From positions 2,170,001-2,234,000 of the forward strand of contig NZ_CP046507.1 in the NCBI RefSeq assembly GCF_009741445.1: DNA of 64,000 nucleotides, in the 5' to 3' direction. Below are positions 19,904-29,578 of the stretch, one piece after another; position 1 is the first letter of the stretch, and the number at the start of each line of letters is the position of its first letter. The DNA is from Mycobacterium avium subsp. avium (GTDB lineage: Bacteria > Actinomycetota > Actinomycetes > Mycobacteriales > Mycobacteriaceae). The position numbers were made by a program, and so were the translations under genes. The notes under the pieces were generated by a model. The model worked only from the letters and a program-made list of their open reading frames with translations, was not told the DNA's origin and searched no databases.

Positions 19904-21127
19904 TCACACCACTCCGGGGGTTTTCGCTGACGCCGTGGCGGGCCGTGCCTGTGCGACGGCACGCTGCGCCCGCTGCCGTGCCCAGCGCTGCGCGTCTAGT
20001 ACGTCATCCACGTTAGCGGGTGTTTCGCTGAATTTGGGCGCCCATTGGTCGGCGGCGTGCAGCACGTCGGCGATGGTTTCGACGATGGCGCCGAACGAGA
20101 CCCGTCCGGCCAGGAACGCCGCGGCCGCCTCCTCGTTGGCGGCGTTGTAGATCGCGGTCATGCAGCCGCCGGCCTGCCCGGCGTGGCGGGCCAGCTCGAC
20201 GGCGGGGAAGACCTCATTGTCCAGCGGCTCGAATTCCCAGCTCGACGCGGTGGAGAAGTCGCAGCAGGCGGCCGCCCCGGGCACCCGGTGCGGCCAGCCC
20301 AGGGCCAGCGAGATCGGCAGCCGCATGTCCGGCGGGCTGGCCTGGGCCAGGGTGGAGCCGTCGACGAAGGTGACCATCGAATGAACGATCGACTGCGGGT
20401 GCACGACCACCTCGATGCGGTCATACGGGATGCCGAACAGCAGGTGGGTTTCGATGAGCTCCAGGCCCTTGTTGACCAGCGACGCCGAGTTCAGCGTGTT
20501 CATCGGCCCCATCGACCAGGTCGGGTGGGCGCCCGCCTGCTCGGGCGTGACGTGCTCGAGCTCCTCGGCCGTCCAGCCGCGGAACGGGCCGCCGGAGGCG
20601 GTCAGCACCAGCTTGGCGACCTCGTCGCCGGTGCCGCCGCGCAGGCACTGGGCCAGCGCGGAATGCTCGGAGTCGACCGGCACGATCTGCCCGGGCGCGG
20701 CGGCCGCGAGCACCAGCGGCCCGCCGGCGATCAGCGACTCCTTGTTGGCCAGCGCCAGCCGGGCTCCCGACTCCAGCGCGGCCAGCGTGGGCCGCAGCCC
20801 CAGCGCCCCGACCAGCGCGTTGAGCACGACGTCGGCCTCGGTCTCCTCGACCAGCCGGGTCGCCGCCTCGGGCCCGCAGAACGGGATGTCGCCGGCCCGC
20901 CGGGCGGCGTGTTCGTCGGCGACGGCGACGTTGGTCACACCCGTCTCGGCCCGCTGCCGCAGCAGCGTGTCCAGGTTGGCGCCCCCGGCGGCCAGGCCGA
21001 CGACCTCGAAGCGGTCCGGGTTGGCCGCGATCACCTGCAGCGCCTGGGTGCCGATCGAGCCGGTGCTGCCCAGCACCAGTACGCGCAGGCGGCCGCGCGG
21101 CTGCCCGTCGCTCGTCGGGTTGGTCAC
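19904..21127 (-). CDS. dxr: 1-deoxy-D-xylulose-5-phosphate reductoisomerase
   Basis: IspC/Dxr, the first committed MEP-pathway enzyme, converting DXP to MEP with NADPH and a divalent metal. [14 protein letters not shown] is the N-terminal NADPH site, VDSEHSA carries metal Asp/Glu residues, and [10 protein letters not shown] and the [20 protein letters not shown] block are family hallmarks. GTG 21127 (VTNPTSDG) gives 407 aa, normal for mycobacteria. Unusually, its reading frame is open upstream all the way through the CcdA-like gene to 22360. Confidence 0.95.
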
Positions 21128-21247
21128 CCATTCATTGTGCGCCCGCCACCGGCGCGGGCCATGATGCGGCCGTGCCCCGCGAGCCCGGCCGGCCGTTGTG
21201 CCAGAATCTGGGTTCGACAAGCCGATCCGATCCGAAGGGGATTCGCC

Positions 21248-21502
21248 GTGGCCAGTACCGAGGTCGAGCACTTCACCGGCGTCGACACCGTCGAGGTGCC
21301 GTCGGCGGCGTGGGGATGGAGCCGGATCAACCACCGGACCTGGCACGTCGTCGGCCTGATCATCTTCGGGCTGCTGCTGGCCATGCTGCGCGGCAACCAC
21401 GTCGGCCACATCGAGAACTGGTTTCTGATCGGATTCGCGACGCTGGTCCTCGTGGTGCTGATCCGCGACCTGTGGGGCCGCCGCCGCGGCTGGATCAGGT
21501 AG
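21248..21502 (+). CDS. DUF2631 small membrane protein, Rv2876-like
   Basis: 84-aa protein with two hydrophobic segments ([16 protein letters not shown] and [16 protein letters not shown]) separated by a short polar loop, ending in basic WGRRRGWIR. This pattern and size match the DUF2631 family, of unknown function. GTG 21248 is preceded by GAAGGGG at a suitable distance. It is antisense to the open frame joining the CcdA-like gene and dxr, and its stop meets the expected end of the CcdA-like gene. Confidence 0.8.
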   Translation: MASTEVEHFTGVDTVEVPSAAWGWSRINHRTWHVVGLIIFGLLLAMLRGNHVGHIENWFLIGFATLVLVVLIRDLWGRRRGWIR

Positions 21503-22360
21503 CCGGTCGGCCCGCCGCCCGCGCCGCCGGGCGCGGCCGAACCGCACCGCCGCCAGCGCGAGCAGCGCCAGCGCCCACGGCCAGAGCCCGTGCCGATGCA
21601 CCCAGCCGGCCAACGCACCCTGCAGCCGCCCGGCCGCGCCGATCACCGCGTCCCGCGGGTCGCCGCCGGCGCCGAACAGGCGCACCTCGTAGCCGCCGTA
21701 ATAGGCCACGTACAGCCCGACCAGCACCAGCACCGCGCCGCTGATCCGGTCGACGAACGGCAGCATCCGCCGCAGCCGGTCGGCCGTCGCCGCGCCGGCC
21801 GTCGCCGCGGCGACGGCCAGCACCCCCACCACCAGCGTCAGGCCCGCGACGTAGCCGAGGTAGACCGCGGCGCCGGTCAGCAGCGAGCCACTGCGCAGGC
21901 CGGCCGCGGTGACCGCCAGAAATGGCCCGACGGTGCAGGACAGCGAGGCGATCGCGTAGCTGATGCCGTAGCCGTACATCGAGCCGAGCCGCGCGGTGGG
22001 CGCCCACAGCGGCCCGACCGGCCGGGGCGTCAGCGCCGACAGCGACCGCCCGGCGAGCAGCCAGCCGCCGAGCGCCACCAGCAGCACCCCGACGACCACG
22101 GTGGCGTAGGGCAGCCACCGCTGCACCGCCCCGGCCGCCGACACGGTCAGCGCGCCGAACAGCCCGAACACCGTCAGGAAGCCGAGCGCCATGCCGGCGC
22201 TGGCCGCCAGGGCCCGACCCGCCGCGGCCACACCCGGCGCCCGCGCTCCCGCGCCGCGCACCACCAGCAGCAGATAGGCGGGCAGCATCGCGAACCCGCA
22301 CGGGTTCAGCGCCGCCACCATGCCGGCGGCAACCGCCAGCCCGACCAGACCGCGGTCCAC
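21491..22360 (-). CDS. CcdA/DsbD-like thiol-disulfide membrane transporter, no stop codon of its own
   Basis: Inner-membrane electron carrier of the CcdA family, passing reducing power from cytosolic thioredoxin to exported thiol-disulfide proteins such as the DsbE-like product just upstream. Six or so transmembrane helices are visible; the redox cysteines are in [11 protein letters not shown] (first helix) and SLSCTVGPF (mid-protein). The start GTG 22360 lies directly behind the mpt53-like stop. The last helix ends near [13 protein letters not shown]; the listed end is approximate because no stop follows in this frame until the dxr stop at 19904. The M. tuberculosis equivalent (Rv2877c) is about 287 aa. 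Confidence 0.75.
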
Positions 22361-22361
22361 G

Positions 22362-22880
22362 TCAGCGCAGCGCCGCCACCCGGGCGGCCAGTTCGTCCTG
22401 GGGCATCGCCGAGGTGGGGTTGTTGACGAAGGTGGAGCTGCCGTCCGCCCGGTAGAACACGTACGCGGGCTGCCAGGGCACGCCGTAGCGGGCCCAGATC
22501 GCTCCGTCGGCGTCGTTGAGCGTGGTGAAGTTCAGGTTGTATTTGGAGACGAAGTTGGCCATGGCGCCGACGTCGGAGTGGGCGGCGACGCCGACGAAGG
22601 TGACGCCCGGGTTGGCGGCGGCCACCCGGCTCACGCCCGGGGCCTCGGCGTTGCAGTACGGGCACCACGGCGTCCAGAACCACAGCACGGCGGGCTTGCC
22701 CTGCAGACTGGCGCCGTTGAACGGCGCGCCGCTGAGCGTGGTCGCGGTGAATTGCAGGCGGTCGTCGGTGGCCGCCGCGCGCGGCGCGTCGCCCAGCCCG
22801 AGTAGCAGGGCGACGGCGAAAGCGGTTGCGGCCAAAAGCCTGCAGACAAATGACAAACGGGACATGCCCTGAAGACGCAC
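22362..22880 (-). CDS. mpt53: secreted thioredoxin-like DsbE/Mpt53 protein
   Basis: Exported thiol-disulfide oxidoreductase with a signal peptide (hydrophobic run ending DAPRAAA) and a thioredoxin fold carrying WCPYC as the active site in [14 protein letters not shown]. The cis-Pro region [10 protein letters not shown] is present. 172 aa, as for Mpt53 (Rv2878c), which oxidises or reduces cysteines in secreted proteins. ATG 22865 is an alternative start. The CcdA-like gene begins immediately after its stop, so the two form a redox pair in one operon. Confidence 0.93.
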   Translation of the reverse strand: MRLQGMSRLSFVCRLLAATAFAVALLLGLGDAPRAAATDDRLQFTATTLSGAPFNGASLQGKPAVLWFWTPWCPYCNAEAPGVSRVAAANPGVTFVGVAAHSDVGAMANFVSKYNLNFTTLNDADGAIWARYGVPWQPAYVFYRADGSSTFVNNPTSAMPQDELAARVAALR

Positions 22881-22916
22881 CGCGCGCCTCCCGGGTTCAC
22901 CGCCCGGCCCCGCCTG

Positions 22917-24011
22917 CTATCCCTTCTCGAAGGCCAGCTGTCCGCAGGCGGCGCTGATCTCGCGGCCGCGGGTGTCGCGCACCGTGCAGGACACCCCGGC
23001 GGCGCGCACCCGCCGGACGAACTCCCGCTCGACCGGCTTGGGACTGGCGTCCCACTGGCTGCCCGGCGTCGGGTTGAGCGGTATCAGGTTCACGTGCACC
23101 AGCGGCCCGAGCGCGCGATGCAGCCGCTGCCCCAACAGATCGGCGCGCCATGGCTGATCGTTGACATCGCGGATCAACGCGTACTCCACCGACACCCGAC
23201 GGCCGGTGACGTCGGCGTAATACCGGGCGGCGTCGAGCGCCTCGGCGATCTTCCACCGGTTGTTGACCGGCACCAGCGTGTCGCGCAGCTCGTCGTCGGG
23301 GGCGTGCAGCGACAACGCCAGCGTCACCCCGAGCCGTTCGTCGGCGAGTTTGCGGATCGCCGGCGCCAGCCCCACCGTCGACACCGTCACCGAACGGGCC
23401 GAGATGCCGAAACCCTGCGGCGGCGCGGCGACGATGCGCCGCACCGCGGCCACCACCCGCGCGTAGTTGGCCAGCGGCTCCCCCATGCCCATGAACACCA
23501 CGTTGGACAGGCGGTCACCGAAGTCGTCGCGCAGCGCCGCCGCGCCGGCGCGCACCTGCTCGAGGATCTCGGCCGTCGACAGGTTGCGGCTCAGCCCGCC
23601 CTGGCCGGTCGCGCAGAACGGGCAGGCCATGCCGCAGCCGGCCTGCGACGAGATGCACACCGTATTGCGCTGCGGGTAGCGCATCAGCACCGACTCCACG
23701 GTGACCCCATCCAGGGCCCGCCACAACGTCTTTCGGGTCTGGCCGGCATCGCAGGTCACCTCGGAGGCCGCGGTGAGCAGGATCGGGAACATGGTGTCGG
23801 CGATCGCGTCGCGCAGCCCGGCCGGCAGATCGGTCATCTGCCGCGGATCGGCGATCAGCCGGCCGTAGTACTGATGCGCCAGCTGCTTGGCCCGAAACGC
23901 CGGCAGGCCCAGCTCGGCGACGGCGGAGGCGCGGCCGTCGGCGTCGAGATCGGCCAGGTGCCGCGGCGGCTTACCGGGGCGCGGCTCGGAGAACACCAGT
24001 TGTTGAACCAT
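22917..24011 (-). CDS. rlmN: 23S rRNA/tRNA (adenine-C2)-methyltransferase
   Basis: Radical-SAM methyltransferase that makes 2-methyladenosine at A2503 of 23S rRNA and A37 of some tRNAs. The 4Fe-4S motif CxxxCxxC is in [28 protein letters not shown] is the SAM-binding GEP region; the methylated and resolving cysteines lie at the C-terminus (SCTVRDTRG... AACGQL). ATG 24011 (MVQQLVF) matches the M. tuberculosis start and gives 364 aa. cdsA lies 34 bp upstream on the same strand. Confidence 0.96.
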   Translation of the reverse strand: MVQQLVFSEPRPGKPPRHLADLDADGRASAVAELGLPAFRAKQLAHQYYGRLIADPRQMTDLPAGLRDAIADTMFPILLTAASEVTCDAGQTRKTLWRALDGVTVESVLMRYPQRNTVCISSQAGCGMACPFCATGQGGLSRNLSTAEILEQVRAGAAALRDDFGDRLSNVVFMGMGEPLANYARVVAAVRRIVAAPPQGFGISARSVTVSTVGLAPAIRKLADERLGVTLALSLHAPDDELRDTLVPVNNRWKIAEALDAARYYADVTGRRVSVEYALIRDVNDQPWRADLLGQRLHRALGPLVHVNLIPLNPTPGSQWDASPKPVEREFVRRVRAAGVSCTVRDTRGREISAACGQLAFEKG

Positions 24012-24045
24012 GACCCGTCCAGTATCGGTCATCGCCGGGGCCGGC

Positions 24046-24981
24046 CTACGGAACGAGCGTCAGCACCGTCCAGGCGGCGACCGCCGACGGCAGCACACCG
24101 TCCAGCCGGTCCATCAGGCCGCCGTGGCCGGGCAGCAGCCGGCCCATGTCCTTGATGCCCAGGTCACGCTTGACCTGCGACTCCACCAGGTCGCCGAGGG
24201 TGCAGGTGAGCACCAGCACCACCCCCAGCAGCGCGCCCACCCACGGCGCCTTGCCGGCCAGAAAAGTCGCCGCCAGGGTGGCCGCGGTGATACCCAGCAC
24301 CAGCGAGCCGGCCAGGCCCTCCCAGGATTTCTTGGGGCTGATCGCCGGGACCATCGGATGCTTGCCGAACAGCACGCCCACGGCGTAGCCGCCGACGTCG
24401 GAGGCCACCACGGTGATCATCAGGCAGAACACCCGCCCGGCACCGTCGGCGGGATAGACCAGCAGGGCGGCGAAGGAGGCGAACAACGGCACCCAGCAGG
24501 CCAGGAAGACGGTGGCCGACGCGTCGCGCAGGTAGTTCGCCGAGGGCGAACCGGCGAACGGCTCGGGGCGCTTGCGGTTGTCCTGCATGAACAACCGCCA
24601 GAACAGGCAGGCCACCACGGTGACGCCGAAGCCGGCCAACGCGCCGGCGGCGTGGAACGGCCAGGTCAGCCACACCGTGAGCTGGCCGCCGGCCAGCAAC
24701 GGAATGACCGGGATGACGTATCCGGCCTCGCGCAGCCGGCGGACCACCTCATGGCTGGCGACCAGGATGGCCATCGCGACGATCGGCACCCAGAAGCGGG
24801 GCGCGAACACCAGCGTGACGATGAGCACTGCGCCGATACCGGCGCCCACCGCGATGGCGGCCCGCAGGTCACGTCCGGCCCGGGAGGTTTTCTTCTTGGC
24901 CCGCTGCCCGGCCGCACCCTCGGTCGTGTTCTCGACGGCATGCTCCGGCTCGTCGCCTGCACCGGGATCTGAGGTAGCCAC
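24046..24981 (-). CDS. cdsA: CDP-diacylglycerol synthase
   Basis: Membrane phosphatidate cytidylyltransferase, making CDP-diacylglycerol from CTP and phosphatidic acid for phosphatidylinositol, cardiolipin and phosphatidylethanolamine. The C-terminal signature [13 protein letters not shown]...[12 protein letters not shown] is complete. About eight hydrophobic helices follow a roughly 45-residue charged N-terminal tail ([12 protein letters not shown]). 311 aa. It is in one leftward run pyrH-frr-cdsA-rlmN, as in M. tuberculosis. Confidence 0.96.
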   Translation of the reverse strand: MATSDPGAGDEPEHAVENTTEGAAGQRAKKKTSRAGRDLRAAIAVGAGIGAVLIVTLVFAPRFWVPIVAMAILVASHEVVRRLREAGYVIPVIPLLAGGQLTVWLTWPFHAAGALAGFGVTVVACLFWRLFMQDNRKRPEPFAGSPSANYLRDASATVFLACWVPLFASFAALLVYPADGAGRVFCLMITVVASDVGGYAVGVLFGKHPMVPAISPKKSWEGLAGSLVLGITAATLAATFLAGKAPWVGALLGVVLVLTCTLGDLVESQVKRDLGIKDMGRLLPGHGGLMDRLDGVLPSAVAAWTVLTLVP

Positions 24982-25013
24982 GGACCTGAATCAACTTCGC
25001 TGCCGGATGGTCG

Positions 25014-25571
25014 CTAGACCTCCAGCAGCTCGCCTTCTTTGTGCTTGACCAGCTCGTCGATTTGGGTGATGTACTGATGGGTGGTCTTGTCCAGGTCCTT
25101 TTCGGCCCGCCCGACCTCGTCCTCGCCGGCCTCGCCGTCCTTGCGGATGCGGTGCAGCTCCTCCATCGCCTTGCGGCGGATGTTGCGCACCGACACCTTG
25201 GCATCCTCCCCCTTGCTCTTGGCCTGCTTCACCAGCTCGCGGCGGCGCTCCTCGGTGAGCTGGGGCACCGCCACCCGGATCAGGGTGCCGTCGTTGGTGG
25301 GGTTGACGCCCAGGTCGGAGTTGCGGATGGCCGTCTCGATCGCCCCGACCTGACTGGCCTCGTAGGGCTTGATCACCACCAGCCGCGCCTCGGGCACGTT
25401 GATGCTGGCCAGCTGGGTGATGGGGGTGGCCGCGCCGTAATAGTCGATCACGATCCGGGAGAACATGCCCGGGTTGGCGCGGCCGGTCCGGATGGTCGAC
25501 AAGTCGTCACGGGCAACCGCTACGGCCTTCTCCATCTTCTCTTCCGCGTCGAAGAGAGCCTCGTCAATCAT
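25014..25571 (-). CDS. frr: ribosome recycling factor
   Basis: Splits post-termination ribosomes together with EF-G. The 185-aa sequence [17 protein letters not shown]...[14 protein letters not shown] is unmistakable, and [20 protein letters not shown] is the conserved helix-return block. The start codon lies inside the first unit of a 53-bp repeat array, whose units each supply a GAGGAGGAG ribosome-binding site before ATG. Confidence 0.97.
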   Translation of the reverse strand: MIDEALFDAEEKMEKAVAVARDDLSTIRTGRANPGMFSRIVIDYYGAATPITQLASINVPEARLVVIKPYEASQVGAIETAIRNSDLGVNPTNDGTLIRVAVPQLTEERRRELVKQAKSKGEDAKVSVRNIRRKAMEELHRIRKDGEAGEDEVGRAEKDLDKTTHQYITQIDELVKHKEGELLEV

Positions 25572-25695
25572 CTGCGCCGCTCCTCCTCATCGCTACGCTC
25601 TGCATCGTCGCCGCCGCGGATCATCTGCGCCGCTCCTCCTCATCGCTACGCTCTGCATCGTCGCCGCCGCGGATCATCTGCGCCGCTCCTCCTCA
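25568..25695. repeat. MIRU-type 53-bp tandem repeat between pyrH and frr
   Basis: Two exact 53-base copies (25568-25620, 25621-25673) and a 22-base partial copy (25674-25695) fill the gap between pyrH and frr. Read on the minus strand, each unit carries TGAGGAGGAG, then a short spacer and ATGATC: a stop, a ribosome-binding site and a start. The CTCCTCCTCATCGCTACGC and CTCTGCATCGTCGCC parts match the MIRU consensus as I remember it. The array overlaps both the pyrH stop and the frr start, so copy number changes spacing but restores translation signals each time. Confidence 0.85.
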
Positions 25696-26490
25696 GGTGG
25701 TGACCAGCGTCCCGATCTTCTCACCGGCGACCGCGCGGGCGATATTGCCATTGGTCAGCAGATTGAACACCAGGATCGGCATGCCATTGTCCATGCACAG
25801 GCTGAACGCCGTCGCATCGGCCACGCGCAGCCCGCGGTCGATGACCTCGCGGTGGCTGATCGCGGTGATCAGCTCGGCCTCGGGATATTGCCGGGGATCC
25901 GCGGAGAACACGCCGTCGACGGCCTTGGCCATCAGCACCACCTCGGCGCCGATCTCCAGCGCCCGCTGCGCGGCCGTGGTGTCGGTGGAGAAGTAGGGCA
26001 GGCCCATGCCGGCCCCGAAGATCACCACCCGTCCCTTCTCCAGGTGGCGCACCGCGCGCAACGGCAGATAGGGCTCGGCCACCTGGCCCATGGTGATCGC
26101 GGTCTGCACCCGGGTGACGATGCCTTCCTTCTCCAGGAAGTCTTGCAGCGCCAGGCTGTTCATCACCGTGCCCAGCATGCCCATGTAATCCGAACGGGTG
26201 CGCTCCATGCCGCGCTGCTGAAGCTGGGCGCCGCGGAAGAAGTTGCCGCCGCCGATCACCACCGCCACCTGGACGCCGCCGCGGACCACCTCGGCGATCT
26301 GCCGGGCCACCTGCGCGACGACGTCGGGATCCAAACCGACCTGGCCGCCACCGAACATCTCGCCGCCCAGCTTGAGCAGCACTCGCGAATACCGGGCCCG
26401 GCTCGACGGCTGGCCGGAAGCCAGTCCGTTCGCCGGCTCTGGCCTCGGAGCCGCCGAGCCGGCGACGTGGGGCTCCCTGGACTCCGTCAT
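25693..26490 (-). CDS. pyrH: UMP kinase
   Basis: Hexameric amino-acid-kinase-fold enzyme phosphorylating UMP to [16 protein letters not shown] is the N-terminal phosphate loop, [12 protein letters not shown] follows, and [18 protein letters not shown] residues appear as [16 protein letters not shown]. 265 aa with the roughly 30-residue variable N-terminus usual for mycobacteria. Its stop overlaps the MIRU array that leads into frr. Confidence 0.97.
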   Translation of the reverse strand: MTESREPHVAGSAAPRPEPANGLASGQPSSRARYSRVLLKLGGEMFGGGQVGLDPDVVAQVARQIAEVVRGGVQVAVVIGGGNFFRGAQLQQRGMERTRSDYMGMLGTVMNSLALQDFLEKEGIVTRVQTAITMGQVAEPYLPLRAVRHLEKGRVVIFGAGMGLPYFSTDTTAAQRALEIGAEVVLMAKAVDGVFSADPRQYPEAELITAISHREVIDRGLRVADATAFSLCMDNGMPILVFNLLTNGNIARAVAGEKIGTLVTT

Positions 26491-26821
26491 CAGACTCCTC
26501 GCATGAGAGTGCCATCCCGGGACGAGTCTCTCCGGAACGGCATTTCACATCCTGCCTCATCGCAGCACAACGCCGCCCCGCCGGGGTGCATTATGCGCAC
26601 AGTTGGCCTGCCCGACCGATTTTCGAGTCTCTCGGTACCGGATTGCGGTGGCGCACCGGTGCGCGTTTGAGGGCTCGGTGGCGGGGGAATCCGCCAGGAC
26701 GCGGCGGAAATACGCGGTCTTGAGCAACGAGGACCTGCCTCGCCGTATGACCGGATCGATCGCTCGCGATCGTCGTTCGAGCGTGCATCGCTCGCAGTAC
26801 GCCAAGAGGAGGAACGGTTCC
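26491..26821. other. intergenic region between divergent pyrH and CsbD-like gene
   Basis: About 330 bases with no convincing gene. It must hold the pyrH promoter on the minus strand and that of the CsbD-like gene on the plus strand. The end nearest the CsbD-like gene contains AAGAGGAGGAACGG, a strong ribosome-binding site 6-7 bases before the ATG. I could not assign a sigma-factor box with confidence. Confidence 0.5.
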
Positions 26822-27061
26822 ATGGCGGAAGAAAACAAGTCGGGACCCGCGGAAGCGGTGAAGGGCGTCGTCGAGGACGTCAAAGGAAAGGCCAAGGAAG
26901 CCGTGGGCGCGGTGGCCGGTCGTGACGACCTGACCCGGGAGGGCCAGGCGCAGCAGGACAAGGCCGAAGCGCAGCGCGACGCGGCGAAGAAGGAAGCCGA
27001 GGCCGAGGCCGCTCGCGGCGGCGCCGAGGCCGCCGAGGAGCGCCAGAGGGCCAACCAGTAG
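26822..27061 (+). CDS. CsbD-like small charged protein (microaggregate-binding type)
   Basis: 79-aa, Lys/Glu/Ala-rich helical protein (AEAVKGVVEDVKGKAKEAVGAV) with the CsbD-like pattern GREDDLTREGQAQQDKAEAQ. Mycobacterial relatives are annotated as microaggregate-binding or stress-induced CsbD-family proteins; the biochemical role is unknown. A strong ribosome-binding site (GAGGAGGAACGG) decides the ATG at 26822. The whole protein is predicted to be coiled coil or intrinsically disordered. Confidence 0.85.
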   Translation: MAEENKSGPAEAVKGVVEDVKGKAKEAVGAVAGRDDLTREGQAQQDKAEAQRDAAKKEAEAEAARGGAEAAEERQRANQ

Positions 27062-27229
27062 CTCGCTGGAAAAGATGGGTCCGGTCCGTGAAAATGGGCC
27101 GGGCCCATCGCTTTTCTGGGATCGCCTGCATAGTTTCCGGCGGGGCGGGTATCCAGTACGGCGCTGTCAGACATCTCCCGCAGAGGTGCCTACGGACCGG
27201 GGGAAGCGAGAACCTCACGAGGTTTGGAG

Positions 27230-27925
27230 ATGTCGTTGGACGTGGTGGTCCTCACCAACGAGGACGATTTCGAATCGGCGCTACCCGATCTGAGCAGATT
27301 CGCCCGCCCGGCACGCCGCGCCGCGCTGAGCACCGACGGCGACGGGCAATTCGGCCCCGCGGATGTGGCGATCATCGACGCGCGCAGCAACGTGGCCGCC
27401 GCCCAGGCGGTGAGCCACCGGCTGACGGCCGATCACCCGGCGACCGCGGTGGTGGCGCTGGTCGCCCCGGCCGATTGCGCGGCGGTGGACGTCGACTGCA
27501 ATTTCGACGACGTGATGCTGCCCGGCACCTGCGCCGAGGAGTTGCAGGCGCGGCTGCGGCTGGCCATCGGCCGCCGCCGCGGCGGCCTGGACGGCACCCT
27601 GAAATTCGGCGACCTGTTGCTGCACCCGGCCAGCTTCACCGCGTCGCTGGACGGCCGGGAACTGAACCTGACCCTGACCGAGTTCAAACTCCTGAATTTC
27701 CTTGTGCAGCATGCCGGTCAGGCGTTCACGCGGACCCGGCTGATGCAACAGGCGTGGGGCTATGAGGGCAACGGGCGGGCCCGCACCGTCGACGTGCACA
27801 TCCGGCGGCTGCGCGCCAAGCTGGGCACCCGGCACCAGTCGCTGGTCGGCACGGTCCGCGGAGTCGGCTACCGGGTGCCGACGCCACCGCAGCCGGAATG
27901 GATCGTTGGGCACCAGAAGCCGTGA
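27230..27925 (+). CDS. OmpR/PhoB-type winged-helix regulator, Rv2884-like
   Basis: 231-aa transcriptional regulator. The C-terminal winged helix is clear: LTLTEFKLLNFLVQHAGQAF, the recognition region RTRLMQQAWG and RARTVDVHIRRLRAKLG...TVRGVGYRV. The N-terminal half is a diverged receiver domain: ADVAIIDARS could be the phospho-acceptor Asp strand but the usual acidic pocket and Lys are not obvious, so it may work without phosphorylation. No histidine kinase gene is nearby. ATG 27230 follows two weak alternative codons at 27224. Confidence 0.88.
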   Translation: MSLDVVVLTNEDDFESALPDLSRFARPARRAALSTDGDGQFGPADVAIIDARSNVAAAQAVSHRLTADHPATAVVALVAPADCAAVDVDCNFDDVMLPGTCAEELQARLRLAIGRRRGGLDGTLKFGDLLLHPASFTASLDGRELNLTLTEFKLLNFLVQHAGQAFTRTRLMQQAWGYEGNGRARTVDVHIRRLRAKLGTRHQSLVGTVRGVGYRVPTPPQPEWIVGHQKP

Positions 27926-27948
27926 GCGGCAACACCTTTCGATGAGGA

Positions 27949-28887
27949 TCAGCCGAAGACGGGGAATGCCCGCCGGCGCGCCAGCGCGTCCATTCCCTGC
28001 TGGATCGAGTCCTGCACCTCCCGGTATTTGCGCTCGACGTATTCGTCGTCCTGCACCCGCGCGGGATCGTTGTCGAGTTCGACGGGGGGCATGAACCGCG
28101 TCCGGATCTTGGCCGGCAGCGGCAGCTGAGGCAGCGCCGCCGGCGCGATCCCCCAGGGCAGCGAGATCGCCAGCGGGAACACCTTGAGCCGCAGTAAACG
28201 GTCCAGCCGCAAGGCTTTCGAGAGCCGGTCGCCGCGAATCAGCACCGGCATGGCGTCGGCGCCGCCGACGGTGGCGATGGGCACGATGGGCACGCCGGCG
28301 CGGATCGCCATCTTGACGAACCCGGTCCGCCCGGCCAGGTTGGCGCGGTCCCGCTCGGTCCACGGCCGCAGCGAGTCCACTTCCCCACCGGGCCACAGCG
28401 CCACGTCACGCCCCTCCGCCAGCGCGGTGGCGATCGCGTCCGGGGCCGCCGGAAGGACCCCCATCGAGCGGAAGTAGCGCCCGAACAACGGGATTGCCAT
28501 CAATGCGTCGTGGGCGGTGCCATGCAGCGGGCGGTCCGGCCCGAACCGGCGCCACCACTGCAGGCCGACGGTCCAGGCGTCCCAGACGAACGGCGCCCCG
28601 GAGTGCACCCCGACCAGCAGCGCCGGCGGTGCGTCCGGGATGTTCTCCCATCCGTCGATCTCCATCCGAAACCAGTAGTCCACCAGCGCATTCCACAGAT
28701 ACTTCTGCCGCTGCAGGGTGTCCTCGTCCTGGCCGGACAGATCCCATCGGGCCGCCCGCTCGGCGACCCATCCGCTCAGGCCGCCGCGTTGGCCGTTGCG
28801 TCGCTCCTGCATGGCCGCCCGGGTTTCGGCGGCGTGGCGCTGCGCCTGGGCGCGCACCTGCGTCGGTCTGTGATCGGGGTTACTCAT
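27949..28887 (-). CDS. lysophospholipid acyltransferase-family protein
   Basis: 312-aa member of the PlsC/LPLAT-like acyltransferases. The first catalytic block is GVHSGAPFVWDAW (His...Asp spacing of the diacylglycerol-acyltransferase-like subgroup rather than strict HX4D); the acceptor-binding block is LWPGGEVDSLRPW, followed by FVKMAIRAGVPIVPIATVGG. It probably acylates a glycerolipid at the membrane. The ATG at 28887 is followed by a basic Gln/Arg-rich N-terminal segment. A hairpin terminator lies 48 bp upstream, separating it from the MPT63-like gene. Confidence 0.85.
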   Translation of the reverse strand: MSNPDHRPTQVRAQAQRHAAETRAAMQERRNGQRGGLSGWVAERAARWDLSGQDEDTLQRQKYLWNALVDYWFRMEIDGWENIPDAPPALLVGVHSGAPFVWDAWTVGLQWWRRFGPDRPLHGTAHDALMAIPLFGRYFRSMGVLPAAPDAIATALAEGRDVALWPGGEVDSLRPWTERDRANLAGRTGFVKMAIRAGVPIVPIATVGGADAMPVLIRGDRLSKALRLDRLLRLKVFPLAISLPWGIAPAALPQLPLPAKIRTRFMPPVELDNDPARVQDDEYVERKYREVQDSIQQGMDALARRRAFPVFG

Positions 28888-28934
28888 GAATTCCGGATAC
28901 CCGATTCGCGCCCGCACGATTCCCGCACCGCAAA

Positions 28935-28965
28935 ACTCCCCGCACCATTGCGGTGCGGGGAGTTC
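28935..28965. terminator. strong hairpin, likely bidirectional terminator
   Basis: Perfect 13-bp inverted repeat AACTCCCCGCACC / GGTGCGGGGAGTT around a 5-base loop, with short A and T flanks. It lies downstream of the MPT63-like gene (minus strand) and just upstream of the acyltransferase gene, so it most likely terminates the former. Confidence 0.75.
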
Positions 28966-28982
28966 TTCGACGGTTCGACGGT

Positions 28983-29555
28983 TTACGTGTGCGCCGCCGG
29001 CGCGGGCGGAGCGCCCGGCGCCGGGCTGTTCGGCGCACCCGGTGCGGGGCTGTTCGGCGCGCCGGGCGCGGAGCTGGGCACGTTGGAGGTCCACATCAGG
29101 ACGTCCTGCATGCCGTCGTTGTAGACCACGCCGTTGGGCGGCGCGCCGGTCACGTCGAAGTACAGCGTCCCGGTCGACTCGGTGTCCTGCGGGATCGGCG
29201 CGGGGCTCAGGCCGTTGGGCACCGCCACGTTGTCGATCACCCGGTAGTTCTGGCCGTTGGGGCCGCGGGCGATGAAGTCGTGGACCATCGGGGTGACCAC
29301 CCCACCGTCCGAGCGGACGCTGACGTCGGCCTGGTAGAGCGTGCCTTTCGGGGTGTAACCCGGAATGCTGACGTTGCTGGGCTGCAGATTGCTCACCGTG
29401 TAGTCGGTGACCAGCGGCCCGTCCACCAGCTGCTCGCTGACGCCGAACCCCTGGATGTTGGGCGCGGCGGCGGCCGGCGTCGCCGCGAACACGCTCGCCG
29501 CCGCGATACCCCCGGCAGCGGCGGCTGTCAGCACGGCGTTCTTGGTGACCTTCAT
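28983..29555 (-). CDS. secreted MPT63-family antigen with Pro-rich repeats
   Basis: 190-aa exported protein. A signal peptide (KNAVLTAAAAGGIAAASVFA, cleavage after AAAA) precedes an immunoglobulin-like MPT63/MPB63 domain (VSNLQPSNVSIPGYTPKG; STGTLYFDVTG; YNDGMQDVLMWT match the family pattern). The C-terminus has two and a half copies of SPAPGAPN, absent from M. tuberculosis MPT63 as I recall it. Function of the family is unknown but it is a secreted antigen. Its 5' region is interrupted by an IS110 element; a ribosome-binding site AAGGAA remains 10 bases before the ATG. Confidence 0.88.
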   Translation of the reverse strand: MKVTKNAVLTAAAAGGIAAASVFAATPAAAAPNIQGFGVSEQLVDGPLVTDYTVSNLQPSNVSIPGYTPKGTLYQADVSVRSDGGVVTPMVHDFIARGPNGQNYRVIDNVAVPNGLSPAPIPQDTESTGTLYFDVTGAPPNGVVYNDGMQDVLMWTSNVPSSAPGAPNSPAPGAPNSPAPGAPPAPAAHT

Positions 29556-29578
29556 TGTTCATTTCCTTAGGGTTGAAG

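Noticed and set aside
19904..22360. True evolved CcdA-Dxr fusion protein
   Set aside because: dxr has its own GTG start and normal length, and the linker is antisense to another gene; a lost stop is simpler.
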